Shown here piece after piece: positions 36,143 through 46,669 of a stretch of DNA of 64,000 nucleotides (the stretch's first letter is position 1; each line of letters starts with the position of its first letter). This DNA is from Paraglomus occultum (taxonomy: Eukaryota > Glomeromycota > Glomeromycetes > Paraglomerales > Paraglomeraceae), in contig CAJVPJ010000021.1 of the NCBI GenBank assembly GCA_910592205.1, forward strand, positions 1 to 64,000, given 5' to 3'. Under the pieces are notes generated by a model. That model had not been told where the DNA came from, did no database searches, and saw only the letters and a program-made list of their open reading frames with translations. Made by a program: the position numbers and the translations under genes.

Positions 36143-38616
36143 TTACTTGCTCGATCCAGTTTTTATATGTGTCCATAAATGTTGTGGTCGATGTGATTTA
36201 TATTTAGCATAATACAATCCACATGCTTGTTACAATGAAAGACAAAAATTAGCATCTTTTTATAACATATCATCTTACACAAGGCATATGCAATTTCTTA
36301 CCATTACAAAGTTTCTGCTCTGGTGTTTCCCCTGCTCTCCATCCAGGAGTATCACTCGTACCACAGTTATAACATGAAAGACCAGCTGCATTATTTAGAG
36401 ATATAATCAGTATTATTAATGATGGTTCAATGACAATATTAACGAGTCATTTACCTGGATTATTGCCCCATCCACTTGTCTTCTTTTCGTGAGATTTCTT
36501 TGATTTAGGGTAGGGTACTACGCTGGTTGGCTCATATTCATTAAGAAAATATTGTGCCTCATTCTTCTCTAGAAATCTGCATGCATATATCAGACAGAAA
36601 TCCGTTAGAGCATAATATCAAAGCTATTTCTTACAATACGATAAGCACTAATTTCAATACATCGCTCCTCGAATCCGGGCTTCCCAATAAACCAGAACAG
36701 TGACCATCGAAAGGAAATTAGTTATCCTTATCAAAATTATATCACGCTTCTTTTCACCATGCCTAATGCTTACCTTAAAAAATTCACCAGATGTTCAACC
36801 AGAGAAACAGCAGTAGCCTCATCAATATTAGTATGGGCAAGCAGCTGAGGAAGCTCGACTATAAATAAATAACCGGACAATCAGCTTTCTTAAAGCGGAA
36901 CGATTTCACCATCCGCATACAAACCGTCTTACCAAATAATCTTAACAGATGTTCTGCACCATATATTTCAGAGTAAGTCTTATCTTCATATTTTGTCTTC
37001 ATATCAGAGAGTTGTTGTCTCTCAGATGCATAAAGAAGCATGGTAGAAAGGACCTTTTCGAAATATACTTTTATACCGTTTGCTACCTCGGAGTGAATAT
37101 CAGATCTAAACAGTGGCGAAAACGTTGTGTGTTTTTTTTTCGAATGTGTAAATGTTATGTCGAGAAAAGTCGATGCGCGCATAGAAACTTACCTTTCACC
37201 CTTGGCTATTGCGGCTTTTGACTTCTCATCGACATATTGATTCAAAATCTCAATTACCGTAGGCCGACGGGGCAATGGAACAAGCTATAATATCGGTATA
37301 TGTTTATAATCAAAGTCAATACTAGTCAATGTGGACAAAGTACATCATTACAGCCAACGAAAACAAGCCACGCAGTCTCTCCACACAAACACACTCGTCA
37401 CCAACCTCTCCACGTAGTATAATATGTTCCCAATCGTCAATCAGTTTAGCCTTGAGCGCCTCGGGAATAGATACTTGTAACTCTGGTCGGTTCAAAAACT
37501 CGGCTTCCTAAAACCAATCGGATCTCACGGTTAGGAACTGTCATCACTCCGCATCTCATGTAACCTACTAACGCCCTCGACACCCTTACCAGTTCTCTCT
37601 CTTCTGGCGTAAGATCGGTTCTTTTGTAATATACGCCCGTGGAATCTTTTTTTCCTTTGCTATCTTTAGCCATCGCATTATTCTCCTTGAATTCACCAAG
37701 ATCATCCGGATCTTTCATCGTAACGTCGCCATCATTATCACTATGAATGTTTTTCTTTTCGAGTTTTGTTCTTTTAGTCTTTCTTTTTGTTTCTGATACT
37801 GTTGTGTCAGCAGATCTCTTTTGAGTGATTCTCTTTTGTAACACCTTGACCTCTTCCACCGCCTTGTCATCTAATTAAGTATGTAAAGTCAAGAGTGATT
37901 ATTAATAAATTGACATCAAACAGACTGTTAGCACGTTATGGCGCATTTTACCTTACGAGATACCTTACCGCTTGTCTTATCAGTGCCTTTCTCGGATGGT
38001 TTTGAAGATGACTTTTTTTTGCCAACCATGCCAGCATTACCACCCGAAGGAGTATAAACTTTTTTTAATTGTCGTTGTCTTTCAAGATTTGCCTCGTTCC
38101 ATTTAACAACCCTTGTCTCTGGTACCCATTCGTCCCACCTAAAAGGCGCAGGATCGACGAATGAGTAGTTAGTATCGACGAATGAGCAGTTAGTCTCGAC
38201 AGAAAAACGCGTGAAACAAAGAAACTAGCATAAAAAGCAAAAAACATACGTGCTCTTCCAGCCTTTGTAGTGTATGTAATAATGAGGTCCATTCTCGTCG
38301 TCGGGAGAATCTCTCCCAACCCAATATTCTGCTTTCAACACCTGGAAAGACGCGTTAATTGGTGGAATGGAATGTAGAAAATAGAGTGCATTTGTTAGAT
38401 ATATATCTTCTTAAATACTCGCACTATGGCCACATTTGTGATCACACGTCAAATTTTTTCACCCTAAAAACATGCACCGTCCCACGAAAAAGGATTTCTC
38501 AGAACGTCAATATTACGTACTTTAGCTTCATATAGTAGTGGTCCGTGAAAGCAAAGCACTTGCTCATTATCAGCGAATGTTAGTTTGCCTCCAGCGGAAT
38601 CGGGTGCAGCAGACAT
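36143..38616 (-). CDS. EAF3: Eaf3/MRG15-like chromatin protein with C-terminal GATA zinc finger
   Basis: Chromodomain-MRG protein of the NuA4 acetyltransferase and Rpd3S deacetylase complexes, which reads H3K36 methylation. Eleven exons join in phase (38616-38521, 38341-38250, 38138-37969, 37870-37590, 37507-37406, 37284-37193, 37105-36933, 36858-36774, 36576-36455, 36385-36302, 36225-36143), giving 459 residues. The chromodomain at about 10-80 has VLCFHGPLLYEAK, YYIHYKGWKSTWDEWVPETR. A basic linker follows, then the MRG domain (RPELQVSIPEALKAKLIDDW, LPRRPTVIEILNQY, GAEHLLRLFVELPQLL, VNFLRFLEKNEAQYF). The usual protein would end soon after. Here two more exons add a GATA finger, C-x2-C-x18-C-x2-C, with CYNCGTSDTPGWRAGE and LCNACGLYYAKYKSHRP. 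If the intron at 36454-36386 were retained, the protein would stop after NNPGK, without the finger. Confidence 0.9.
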
Positions 38617-39610
38617 TGTTTTTGTCGTTCAGTTTAACTAATCTCAAAACAAACAACGTTGATTTACAAGAGAATTTGAGATATTTAACATGTGTCATGA
38701 TTAGGTAACACAAATAACGGAACGGTAAAATGTGCGAAATATTCACCATCAGATTTTCCGGATAGCAAAATCATGGTTCCGAGTACTTTCGCTAATCTGG
38801 GATGCTATCGTTGAAGATTCTGTTCACCAAACTACAACATATAAGTACTAAATGCTTACACATGGTTACATAGAATTGAAAGACTTAAATCCAAGGCCAG
38901 TTACTTTCGCAGTGGTTGGTCCGACACGATCGCGAGTTTTGTTGTTTAAACGCAGAAGATTAATTCAACTAAAAAGCTATATATTGTTATGTAAAAGTGT
39001 TGTTTGAGACTAGAGCAATCGAATACGAGAGAAGTCAACACTGTGCATGTAGCTTTCTGCGGTTTCCCCTACTTTGATCTTAAACCCTCGAGTTAATTTT
39101 TAATTCGGTAGCCTATTATAGGTTGGGTATCAGTATTAGTATACTTCCACTCAAACTTGAGTATAAAAACTCTCTAATATAAATAGTGATAAAATATGAA
39201 ATCGATTGTAAGCGAACGTTATGAGAACGTGTGAACAAAAACACTTCCTATAGTTAAAGCTAAAATCTTTGTAATTTCGCCAAGGTAATTATCTTAACGT
39301 GGAGTATAAATTTACTTCCATTTTACCATGCTAATACACTTAATATTAACTTGAAAAGTTGCGGAATTAACCAAAGATAAAATTCTTTGCAACAGAAACT
39401 TTACGTAATAGCAATGCAAATTACACATTGAATGTCAAGCATAGTATACTATATATTTCATCTTCATCAAGAACATAATTAATCTGTTCCCGTAACTGCC
39501 TCGTCTTGAATGCACTTTGCGTGGACTGAGATAATAAGTCTTACTTACCTGTTGACCCGAATGTGGATCTGTGCTAGCATTAATGCTACAATAATCAGTT
39601 TTATCTCTTG
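38617..39610. other. EAF3 upstream region
   Basis: No gene seen. It presumably includes the EAF3 promoter just above 38616. Confidence 0.4.
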
Positions 39611-39790
39611 TTATTGCCCATCTACTAATTTCCTCTGTCGTTCCGCTAATTTGTAGTAATTTAGATGTTTTTTGTATTGTTTCAATAAATCCTTTGCTTC
39701 CTCTTCCTTACGACTGTAAGCCATTCCGAAAATGTTGGCACGTGCCACGTAAAGCCGTTCGTAGGCTAATTTGAATATAAGGCGTGCCAT
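39611..39790 (-). CDS. 59-residue open frame of unknown status
   Basis: A short minus-strand frame from an ATG encodes a mostly helical, charged peptide (with YERLYVARANIFGMAYSRKE and KDLLKQYKKHLNYYKL). A second, overlapping frame (with FIETIQKTSKLLQISGTTEE and YCSINASTDPHSGQQ) continues to a strong GTAAGT donor at about 39547. Both look coding-like, which suggests a frameshift or a mis-set intron in a decayed gene. No family recognised. Confidence 0.25.
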   Translation of the reverse strand: MARLIFKLAYERLYVARANIFGMAYSRKEEEAKDLLKQYKKHLNYYKLAERQRKLVDGQ

Positions 39791-40310
39791 AACTTGCGAA
39801 ACGCGTCATATTTTAATAATTTCAACGTGTTAATCATTTTCGAGACCTGCAATAAAATCACTATTATTATAGAGGCATATTGTGATCTCAATAATAAAAA
39901 GTTCTTTTATTAGTACGCGTTATGAAATATGGAGAAGATCAGAAAACAAACTTGAGTAAGGAAATATGGGCTGCATATTTTGTGTTAAGGGAAGGTGGCT
40001 CCCTTCACGGCGATTTACGGGTAATATCATGGTGCGAGCTGATACCAAAAATGGAATTCATTGACTTCGATTAGGCAATGCTAGTGAAGTAAAATATCCC
40101 TTCTCACTGAATTCAGATCTCCCTTGGCATGAACATGATAAGGATACATCAGAAAAATGCTTTCTAGATGTTTTGAATGTTAAACTAAATATAAAGTTTA
40201 TTTGTAAATCAGTTTACAGCAGACTATGCAAATTTATAAAATTATATATAGGACACCTGTATATGAAAAATAGTGAATATAATGGTTCAGCTGAATATGA
40301 AAAGGCAATA
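39791..40310. other. no gene seen
   Basis: AT-rich spacer before the repeat-family remnant at 40311. Confidence 0.35.
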
Positions 40311-40440
40311 TTTTCTTGGAGTTAGGTAAATGATTCCAAGGGAAAAGTTTGTTGAATTACATGAGGCGTTTCAAGCTCTCTCTAGATCCGAACAAGATAT
40401 ATTTTTAATGGCCCAACTGAAAGCCATGAAATAACCGCCA
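40311..40440 (+). mobile_element. remnant of a repeat-family protein, copy A
   Basis: The plus strand encodes REKFVELHEAFQALSRSEQD followed by IFLMAQLKAMK and a stop. The same segment recurs, frameshifted, at 54.15-54.24 kb. The DNA similarity between the two copies covers about 150 bp (YEKAx-FxWSx..., MIPRxKF-EL-E-FQ). It looks like the N-terminal part of a transposon-encoded protein of unknown family. Confidence 0.45.
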
Positions 40441-41161
40441 GTCGACGTGGGTTTGGTTGATTTTTGGTCTTGAGAACGTGCATTTTTTTGGTAGGAGATA
40501 TAGAAGTTGTGTATCTCGCATAGTATGCACAAGCTTGTACATATGGATTGGCTTGTGAACAATCTTGTTTGAATTCGAAAATTGCTAGTAGATAACAATT
40601 GTTCCGTTCTATAAAATAAACATCTAACGTAAGATATCCATTTGACTTCGTTTGTGAGAGATGTTATATAGTAAAAACACAAACATGGTATGTATTATTA
40701 TCATTTGCAAAATTCGGATTAGATTTCAAGATATTAGCCAATTAAATTGCATAATACCACACCTGCATTACTGAACACGCGTCAAATCTCCACCAATGCA
40801 TGTAACGTTTGTACAGATCTAATTATTCAACCCGTAATCTCCGAGTTGCTGTTTGCAAGGTTATAAACATTAAGCCATCCTTCAAATCCACCTTCACAGG
40901 ACGTTCTTCGCTTATCCTGTCCAGCAAGACATAAATTAGCTAACACCCAAAACGTTCCCCATAGAAACCGTGTGCATGTTTTAGGAGAATCATGAACAAA
41001 AGGCTGTATGCTGTAGCGTTTTCCCAATACAACTATATTACAGCCCATACTACTCCGTCTACTCTACCCTATGTACATACTACTATATCTCCCCGACGCC
41101 GAGTCACAAAGTCGTTACCTGGTTGAGCAATACCATTAGACGTTATTATTATCACATTTTA
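40441..41161. other. unassigned stretch with one 73-codon frame
   Basis: A minus-strand frame at 40827-41048 begins with an ATG and reads MGCNIVVLGKRYSIQPFVHD onward. It resembles no family I know. It lies downstream of the viral Rep fragment on the same strand, which may or may not be meaningful. No other feature. Confidence 0.25.
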
Positions 41162-41296
41162 TTACGGTCCCCCGACAGAGTAATCAATCTTCAACGACAG
41201 TTCCTTAAGCACATCCTCCTTCTCCATCGCACATCTCGGATAAGTCAGAAAAATCTTCTTCGCTTGAAACCTAAATCCTCCCTGTCGTCGTGGCAT
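41162..41296 (-). pseudogene. truncated Rep gene of a CRESS-DNA virus
   Basis: A 44-residue minus-strand frame from an ATG has FRFQAKKIFLTYPRC at residues about 8-22. FLTYP-x-C with upstream basic and aromatic residues is motif I of the rolling-circle HUH replication initiator of circular Rep-encoding single-stranded DNA viruses. EKEDVLKEL follows, as in the helix after that motif. The frame stops before motif II (H-x-H), the catalytic tyrosine and the helicase domain, so only the first strand and helix remain. Such relics are known in many eukaryotic genomes. It is an inactive fragment. Confidence 0.6.
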
Positions 41297-41346
41297 GATT
41301 GGTTGTTGTTTATTAATTAGAAATCTTCGAAAGATATCGAACCAAG

Positions 41347-41520
41347 GTGGGAGGTGGACGATCGATCTATCGCAAGAAGGCGGTTATTAGATTTGGACGA
41401 AGGAGATTTGCGCCACGTTCTAGGTGGTACCGTAAGAAGCGTGTGTATGCTATATCGGCATTGAAGCATGAGGAGCCGTCGAAGTTTTATGTGAATATGT
41501 GGGCTGAAGATATGTCCAGC
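41347..41520 (+). pseudogene. possible capsid-like arginine-rich frame
   Basis: Divergent to the Rep fragment and 50 bp away. The frame is very rich in R, K, Y and W (RFGRRRFAPRSRWYRKKRV), then AISALKHEEPSKFYVNMW. It has no ATG and merges into unrelated sequence after about 41510. CRESS-DNA viruses often have a divergent capsid gene with an arginine-rich N-terminus, so this could be the matching relic. The capsid reading is an inference from layout and composition only. Confidence 0.3.
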
Positions 41521-41526
41521 CGGTCC

Positions 41527-41736
41527 CTAATAATAAACTACATTTGTCAGCCTCTTGCACATGCGCCTCCAGCCTCTCTTACCTCTAGCCGAGTCTTCTC
41601 CCATCTTGACTGCTGCGTCTCCGTTCACCAGCCTCAGTCTCAGCGTCTCCAGAAGTTTCCCCTGTGCTTGGCTTTCTTTAAGCTCCTTCACTTGCACGTC
41701 TTCTAACTCTCGCTCAACTTTTTCAATACTCGTCAT
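41527..41736 (-). CDS. possible first exon of an unknown gene
   Basis: A minus-strand frame from an ATG at 41736 encodes a charged, coiled-coil-like peptide (MTSIEKVERELEDVQVKELK, then LLETLRLRLVNGDAAVKMGE). It reaches a good donor (AGAG|GTAAGAG) at about 41580. I cannot find the following exon. The viral relic lies just downstream, so the gene may have been interrupted. Confidence 0.3.
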   Translation of the reverse strand: MTSIEKVERELEDVQVKELKESQAQGKLLETLRLRLVNGDAAVKMGEDSARGKRGWRRMCKRLTNVVYY

Positions 41737-41999
41737 TTTCAAAATGTTTGATGGGAAGATGTGCTGCGCTGCGCGATGAGATTATTATTATTATACGCTG
41801 GTTTTTTGCACATGTTTCCCTTTTCATACAATACGGTAATGGTTTGCTGCAAACCATTATTATCATATTCTAACTCGAGTAGTATATAGAGAATTGTCTC
41901 GATTATTGATTGTAATGCAAGGATAATGAAAGAACAGCTATTTGCTTATGCTTCTAGTTTTCGCTTTTTTCTTGGTTCATCATAAGTTGAGGTTAATGT

Positions 42000-42330
42000 T
42001 CGCGTTCTTCTCATAAATAAATTTTCCTTGATCTAGATATTCCCGGAGAGTTTGATTTTAAAACCGGAGCAATTCTTTCTCCTTGAGCTTTTTTTAGAAT
42101 GCTTCGAATAGTGCTGCAATTCTTGGGTTCGATAGTTGGTTTAATGTAGATTAGTTTCACATATTAATATTTGATTTTTATATAGAGGTAGTGCTATATT
42201 AATCACATTATGGTCACATTCTATGATAAAATTATTAGTCTAGTTAACTTTCAGCCACACAAGCCTCATTTCAGAATGTTCACTTACTGAACTTGATAAA
42301 CCAGAAAGCGTGCATATGTGGACAGTTTGC
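42000..42330 (-). mobile_element. second decayed Tc1-like copy
   Basis: DNA similarity to 4850-5200 is visible over about 250 bp (TTCTTGGGTTC-AT-GTTG-TTTAATGTA-ATTA, later CATTATGGT-ACATTCT). On the minus strand it includes transposase linker residues such as PTIEPKNCSTIRSILKKAQG. No complete frame or terminal repeat is seen. Confidence 0.5.
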
Positions 42331-42576
42331 TATCGGCTTTTTACAGAACATAGTCTGAAGGACAAATGTGCTATCACTATAAAAACTCGGGACGCGATTA
42401 GAATTGTGTTTATTAATATACATCTTAATTGTTTTAATGCAAAATCTGTTATCTGGGATTTATTCAATCACCTTTTGACTGGTACTAGGTTTGGTTTTAT
42501 ACTATAACGTAGCCACTTGGTGCTAACCTCGATGATAGCGAATACGCGTGTGATTTTTTTTTATTTGCATATATAG

Positions 42577-43479
42577 CTAACGGATATAACGCGATGATTG
42601 TCAGTGATCACAATACGATTAAAGGCGGTCTGGAGGCCAAGGAAATAGCAGAGACGAAATATAACGACTCTATCATTATCATCCCTGCCGTTGAATACAG
42701 GTATGTGTGTTTGGTTAAAAATTGCTATATATGTCATTCTCGTTGTTATTCTCGTGTTTATAACACTCGTTTTTTTCGTCTTTCTAGTATCTGTTAATCA
42801 CATTCCTTGGAGTAACAAGACCGGTATGCCAAGGAGAGTTGGAGATAATGCTAAGTTGGAAAGTGTAGTGTACGTGTGAATATTGAAGCGATGAAAAGCA
42901 TGAGTGATGAAGTCTTATGTATTTCTTCATAAAATACGGATATGAAATGGCAACACTTCCAAATCATCCGACACGCGAACAGTTAATTGAGTGGGTAAAT
43001 GATTATCTTTCTTTTCCTGCGTGTTTTCTTTACTGAACTTATTTTCATAATACGATTTTTTGCAATCGAAATCGAACATTCGATGCCTTCGAAGTAATCA
43101 ACGGAGGAACATTCGATATGCAGACCTATCTCTATGTCTCTTCGTTGTCGCATCGTTTTTTTTTTTAAAACAGGAACAGATTTGCATTACCCGACTACCC
43201 CAGCTTATGCCTGGACCCCCCTTTCAATACCATCTTTCAGTAGTGAATCCTATATACTATGCTTTCCTTCTGATTATGAAATTAGCCGGTTATTGGACAA
43301 GTTTTTATGAAGAGAACCGAGGACTGTACTCATTCAGAGGGAGCTTTTGTCGTGAAAGAAAGGTGGTTCTGCATCGGGAGAGTTATGTGACATTCGCAGT
43401 GATGTGTCTTTGTGTGTTGCTGTGGATTGAATTTGTTTTATGGGCAGTTAAATTTACAGGCGAGAAGCTTAAGGGATGA
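42577..43479 (+). pseudogene. inverted, internally deleted copy of the PHP phosphoesterase gene
   Basis: Matches the gene at 47397-49172 in opposite orientation. Exon 2 is nearly intact (NGYNAMIVSDHNTIKGGLEA...VEYR). Of exon 3 only the end remains (VSVNHIPWSNKTG). Exon 4 is present (ESGYEMATLPNHPTREQLIEW). Exon 5 starts (FEVINGGTFDMQTYLYVSSL), shifts frame at a T run, loses its middle, and ends with YVTFAVMCLCVLLWIEFVL and a stop at 43479. The N-terminal exon is missing. The deletions and frameshift make it non-functional. Confidence 0.85.
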
Positions 43480-43966
43480 CGTTTGTGGGGACGAAACCGG
43501 AGATGAGTTTAGTGAAGCGGAAGAATACTAGTAGAGAGAACTTATTGATGTTTTGTACATAGCCGGAAAAATAGTATGCGTAATTGGGAGTAACATGGTC
43601 TTTTATACATATACATTGTTATGTAATATGTGCCAATTCTACAAGTACAAGTCTTGTCTAAAAGCGGTTAAAGAAACTTTCACATTTCAAAGATGCATTA
43701 ATCCTATTTGAGTTAGTTTAACGTAATGTCGACTATCTTGGGACGTTTAGACGATCGCATTCAATAGTTGGTACAAGCAAATACTTTGATAATCGTCAGT
43801 CCTGCAAATCTCACTAACCAGTCAAAGTATGTGATTAACTCTGTGCTTTATAAAACGGTTTAAACGGGTTTTACACAATCCTCTTTTGACAGCCGCCCAG
43901 CTCACTAGTCTAGTTGATATGATTATTTCAATTTGTAAGAGTATCGGTATATTAATTACATTTTGT
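43480..43966. other. spacer
   Basis: No gene seen between the PHP pseudogene and the 3' end of DGAT2. Confidence 0.4.
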
Positions 43967-45371
43967 TCAATCAATTAAAGTCAATTCTTTTTTCCTATCT
44001 TTAGCGTATGTGTCTTTGTAAGTATTCCATATACGAAACAATTCATCGATGTATTTTTGTTGAACTATCCTGAGTTCTTCTTCGCTTGGGTTATCTTTCT
44101 GTGTAACTTCTATTGGCTTCCCAACTGTATGAAAAGCAGAGATTGAGAGTGAACAACGGCAGTTGATAATGATTACATTCCAAGGACATTTCATACTTAC
44201 CAATTGTTGTAATAGGTCTTCGGTGTGGCATTAATCCTACGTTGTCTATAGTTATGTATATGCGCAGAGTCAGTATAAAAAGCGTTTCAAGTTACTGGTC
44301 TCTCAAATACAGATAAAACTCCGCTTACAATTAAAAAGGCCGCGTCCATGGAAGAGTGGAAGTGTGAACCCAAGTAATTGCTGCATTTTTTTCTGCAACT
44401 TCCACACAACGCCACCTTGCTCGTTATCAACTTGCTCCCAAATGTCATTTTCACCGAATGAAAATACGGGAACAAGACAGGCTCTGTTAAAGCAAAGGTT
44501 CGTTTTACACGTTCGCGTAAGAATCACATGTCATCGGTGTCAATGATTACAGAAATCTCTGGCTACGTACCCATTTTGCACAGCAAGTTTGACGAATCCT
44601 AATCTCTTCTTCAGTGTCAAATCGTACACTCCGGGACGCGCGTTTAAACTTTCTGCTGCGCCACCGACGACTATCATGATCGAATGTCCTGGTCCCATTC
44701 TCAATATATTCTGGCAAGACGTCCGAGACACTGAAGCTACTCCCTGAGACATCACATGATCTCGATACAAAGGAATGCTAAAATTACTCGACAACGTCAA
44801 GAGACGAACGATTATGCCAGGGAACAATTTAGAAAAGTCATTTGCTTCGGTTGCAAAGTTGGTCCATGCTCCGACTGCGATCACACCATGTGGATGATAA
44901 CCTTGTTGTTTAAACAGTGGTGAATTAGGTTTACAAATAAGTTATTTTTTACAAGCGATAGCAGAGCTTTGTCAAAATACCAAATATGTAATTCTTGGAC
45001 GAATCTAAATCGGCTTCCTGTTCAAATGAAAACAATGTAATTCACAAGATTCAAGCACACAGAAAAAGAATAGCGAGTAGGATCTTCGCTCACACCTTGA
45101 TTAAACGAATCGGAAAGTAATCTGCGTACCACTTCCAGAATCGTGCCTTTCGTGCCCACTCTAATCGCCTCCCTCCATTCTCAGGCGCAATGTCGAATAA
45201 TAAGAACAATAAATATGTGATAATAAACGGCCAGAAGAACGGGACTGTACACATGAAGAAGAATACAAATAATGTGACTGGTAGTGATATCAGCCATAAA
45301 AAGACCACAGCCGTCTGGCGTCGCCTTTCGAATGGAACGTCTAAAGGTGCGAAGAGGATATTAAATTTCAT
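43967..45371 (-). CDS. DGAT2: diacylglycerol O-acyltransferase, DGAT2 family
   Basis: ER membrane enzyme that makes triacylglycerol from diacylglycerol and acyl-CoA, the storage lipid of fungal spores. Six exons join in phase (45371-45096, 45017-44981, 44901-44571, 44483-44329, 44245-44201, 44124-43967), giving 333 residues, typical for fungal DGAT2. Two adjoining transmembrane helices lie at about 22-62 (FLWLISLPVTLFVFFFM...FIITYLLFLLF). Then come the active-site YHPHGVIAVGAW, GGAAESLNARPG, the KKRLGFVKLAVQNGACLVP-FSFGEND motif, HGRGLFN, and MPHRRPITTIVGKPIEV before the C-terminal helix. All catalytic signatures are intact. A G-rich run (about 45394-45422) lies just upstream of the start codon. 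Confidence 0.93.
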
Positions 45372-46139
45372 TCTTTATGTGTAACTATGAGGTGGGGATA
45401 AAACAAGGGGGGAAGGGGGGGACTGTTTCTTGGTTAGTATAGTTGTATGAAGCGCATATAAGCACGACGCGTTCATATTACACGCTTCTGAAATAGTTAG
45501 GTGGTGATAACTTTTACAGAATTGCTCACGCTGGACGAGGGGAAAGGACAACGAATTCAACAGATCGCACCACCGCAACGTTATAGGCATACCGGAAATA
45601 TAATTTCTATTCACTAAGTATATTGTGAAGTAGCACAGTCTTCGAGTAATAGGCTTTTTTTTTTCCCCGAAATAAAAAATGAGGGAGAAGAGGGGCTTCA
45701 AGTGTCAGTGCGTTTTATAATTTCTTTTTTGACAAGAGGTAGATCCGTGAGTACTTTTGACATTGATAGAGTCTTCACACGACTTTTATTTAAATGATAT
45801 CGGAATGGGGCGGTGTGTTCGACAGCAAATAATAACAAAGATTGACGTTTCGCATATTTTCAGCGAATCTCGTCTAATATGGCATGTGGCGACATGACGA
45901 CAATGATCATTGTGTCATGTAAGGGATTCTTTTCATGACCATTTTCAAAAAATAAATCGTTTTCGGATATTTCCCTTACCTATGAGCCACGACATTTTAG
46001 TTACGCTTATCATTGTTATCACCATAATTATTATTATAAAACTTTCCCATTATGCGATATCGATAATTACTTGATTGCCACAGAAGAACAAGCTCGTTAG
46101 AATGATTGAACCAGTTTGCACTTCGGTCCGATTTTTTAC
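45372..46139. other. DGAT2 upstream region
   Basis: Includes the G/C-rich run at about 45394-45422 (GGGG, G6, G7 runs). No gene is recognised in the remainder. Confidence 0.4.
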
Positions 46140-46605
46140 CGTCAATTTGTCACATGATATTACATTCACTATTCATGTTATCTCTCTCCCGAGGTCTATC
46201 TTTCTTAACAATACTTACCTATTCCCCATTCTGATCGAGTGGTATGCACATGTCCATCCAACAGTATTTCTATTTTCCATTAAAAATGTCACTTGCGAGT
46301 AATCGTATTGACCCGGTATCATCTGAAAAAGTTGAATGACGATGGATATGCAGGTGAGGAGACAGCGAATTGTGGAGCGAGTTTGGAGAATGCGATCGTG
46401 GTTGGAGAAGAGGAAAGTAATCTGGCGAGCGCGTAGTAGACATTTAGTTCTGCCAGTCTGGAAGATTGCATGATCAGTAATCAATCTGTTGCACAACCTA
46501 ATAATAAAATAAAACGACAAGGACGAATTCCCTCTCGCTATTTGTAGAACTAAAATTAGACCCGTTGTAGATCAAAAGACAAAAACGGTAGACGCGAATT
46601 AAAAC
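46140..46605 (-). pseudogene. broken copy of the PHP gene 5' end
   Basis: The DNA matches 48745-49370 (exon 1 and its upstream flank) with deletions. Shared blocks include GATCGAGTGGTATGCACATG, GTCACTTGCGAGTAATCGTA and the upstream part around TAGTAGACATTTAGTTCTG. The peptide QYDYSQVTF is still readable. The copy is in the same orientation as the parent. The exon is disrupted by deletions of about 35 and 70 bp. Confidence 0.8.
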
Positions 46606-46669
46606 TAGCTTAGAAATTGTGGGAAAAACAAAGAACTTAATTACTGTATAATTGAATTAAGCTTTTGTC

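Noticed and set aside
37446-37589. Open-frame extension of EAF3 exon 4 past 37590 (RVSRALVGYMRCGVM...)
   Set aside because: It is intron read-through. Splicing from CTG|GTAAGG at 37590 to AG|GAAGCC at 37507 restores the conserved MRG start (EAEFLNRPELQVSIP).
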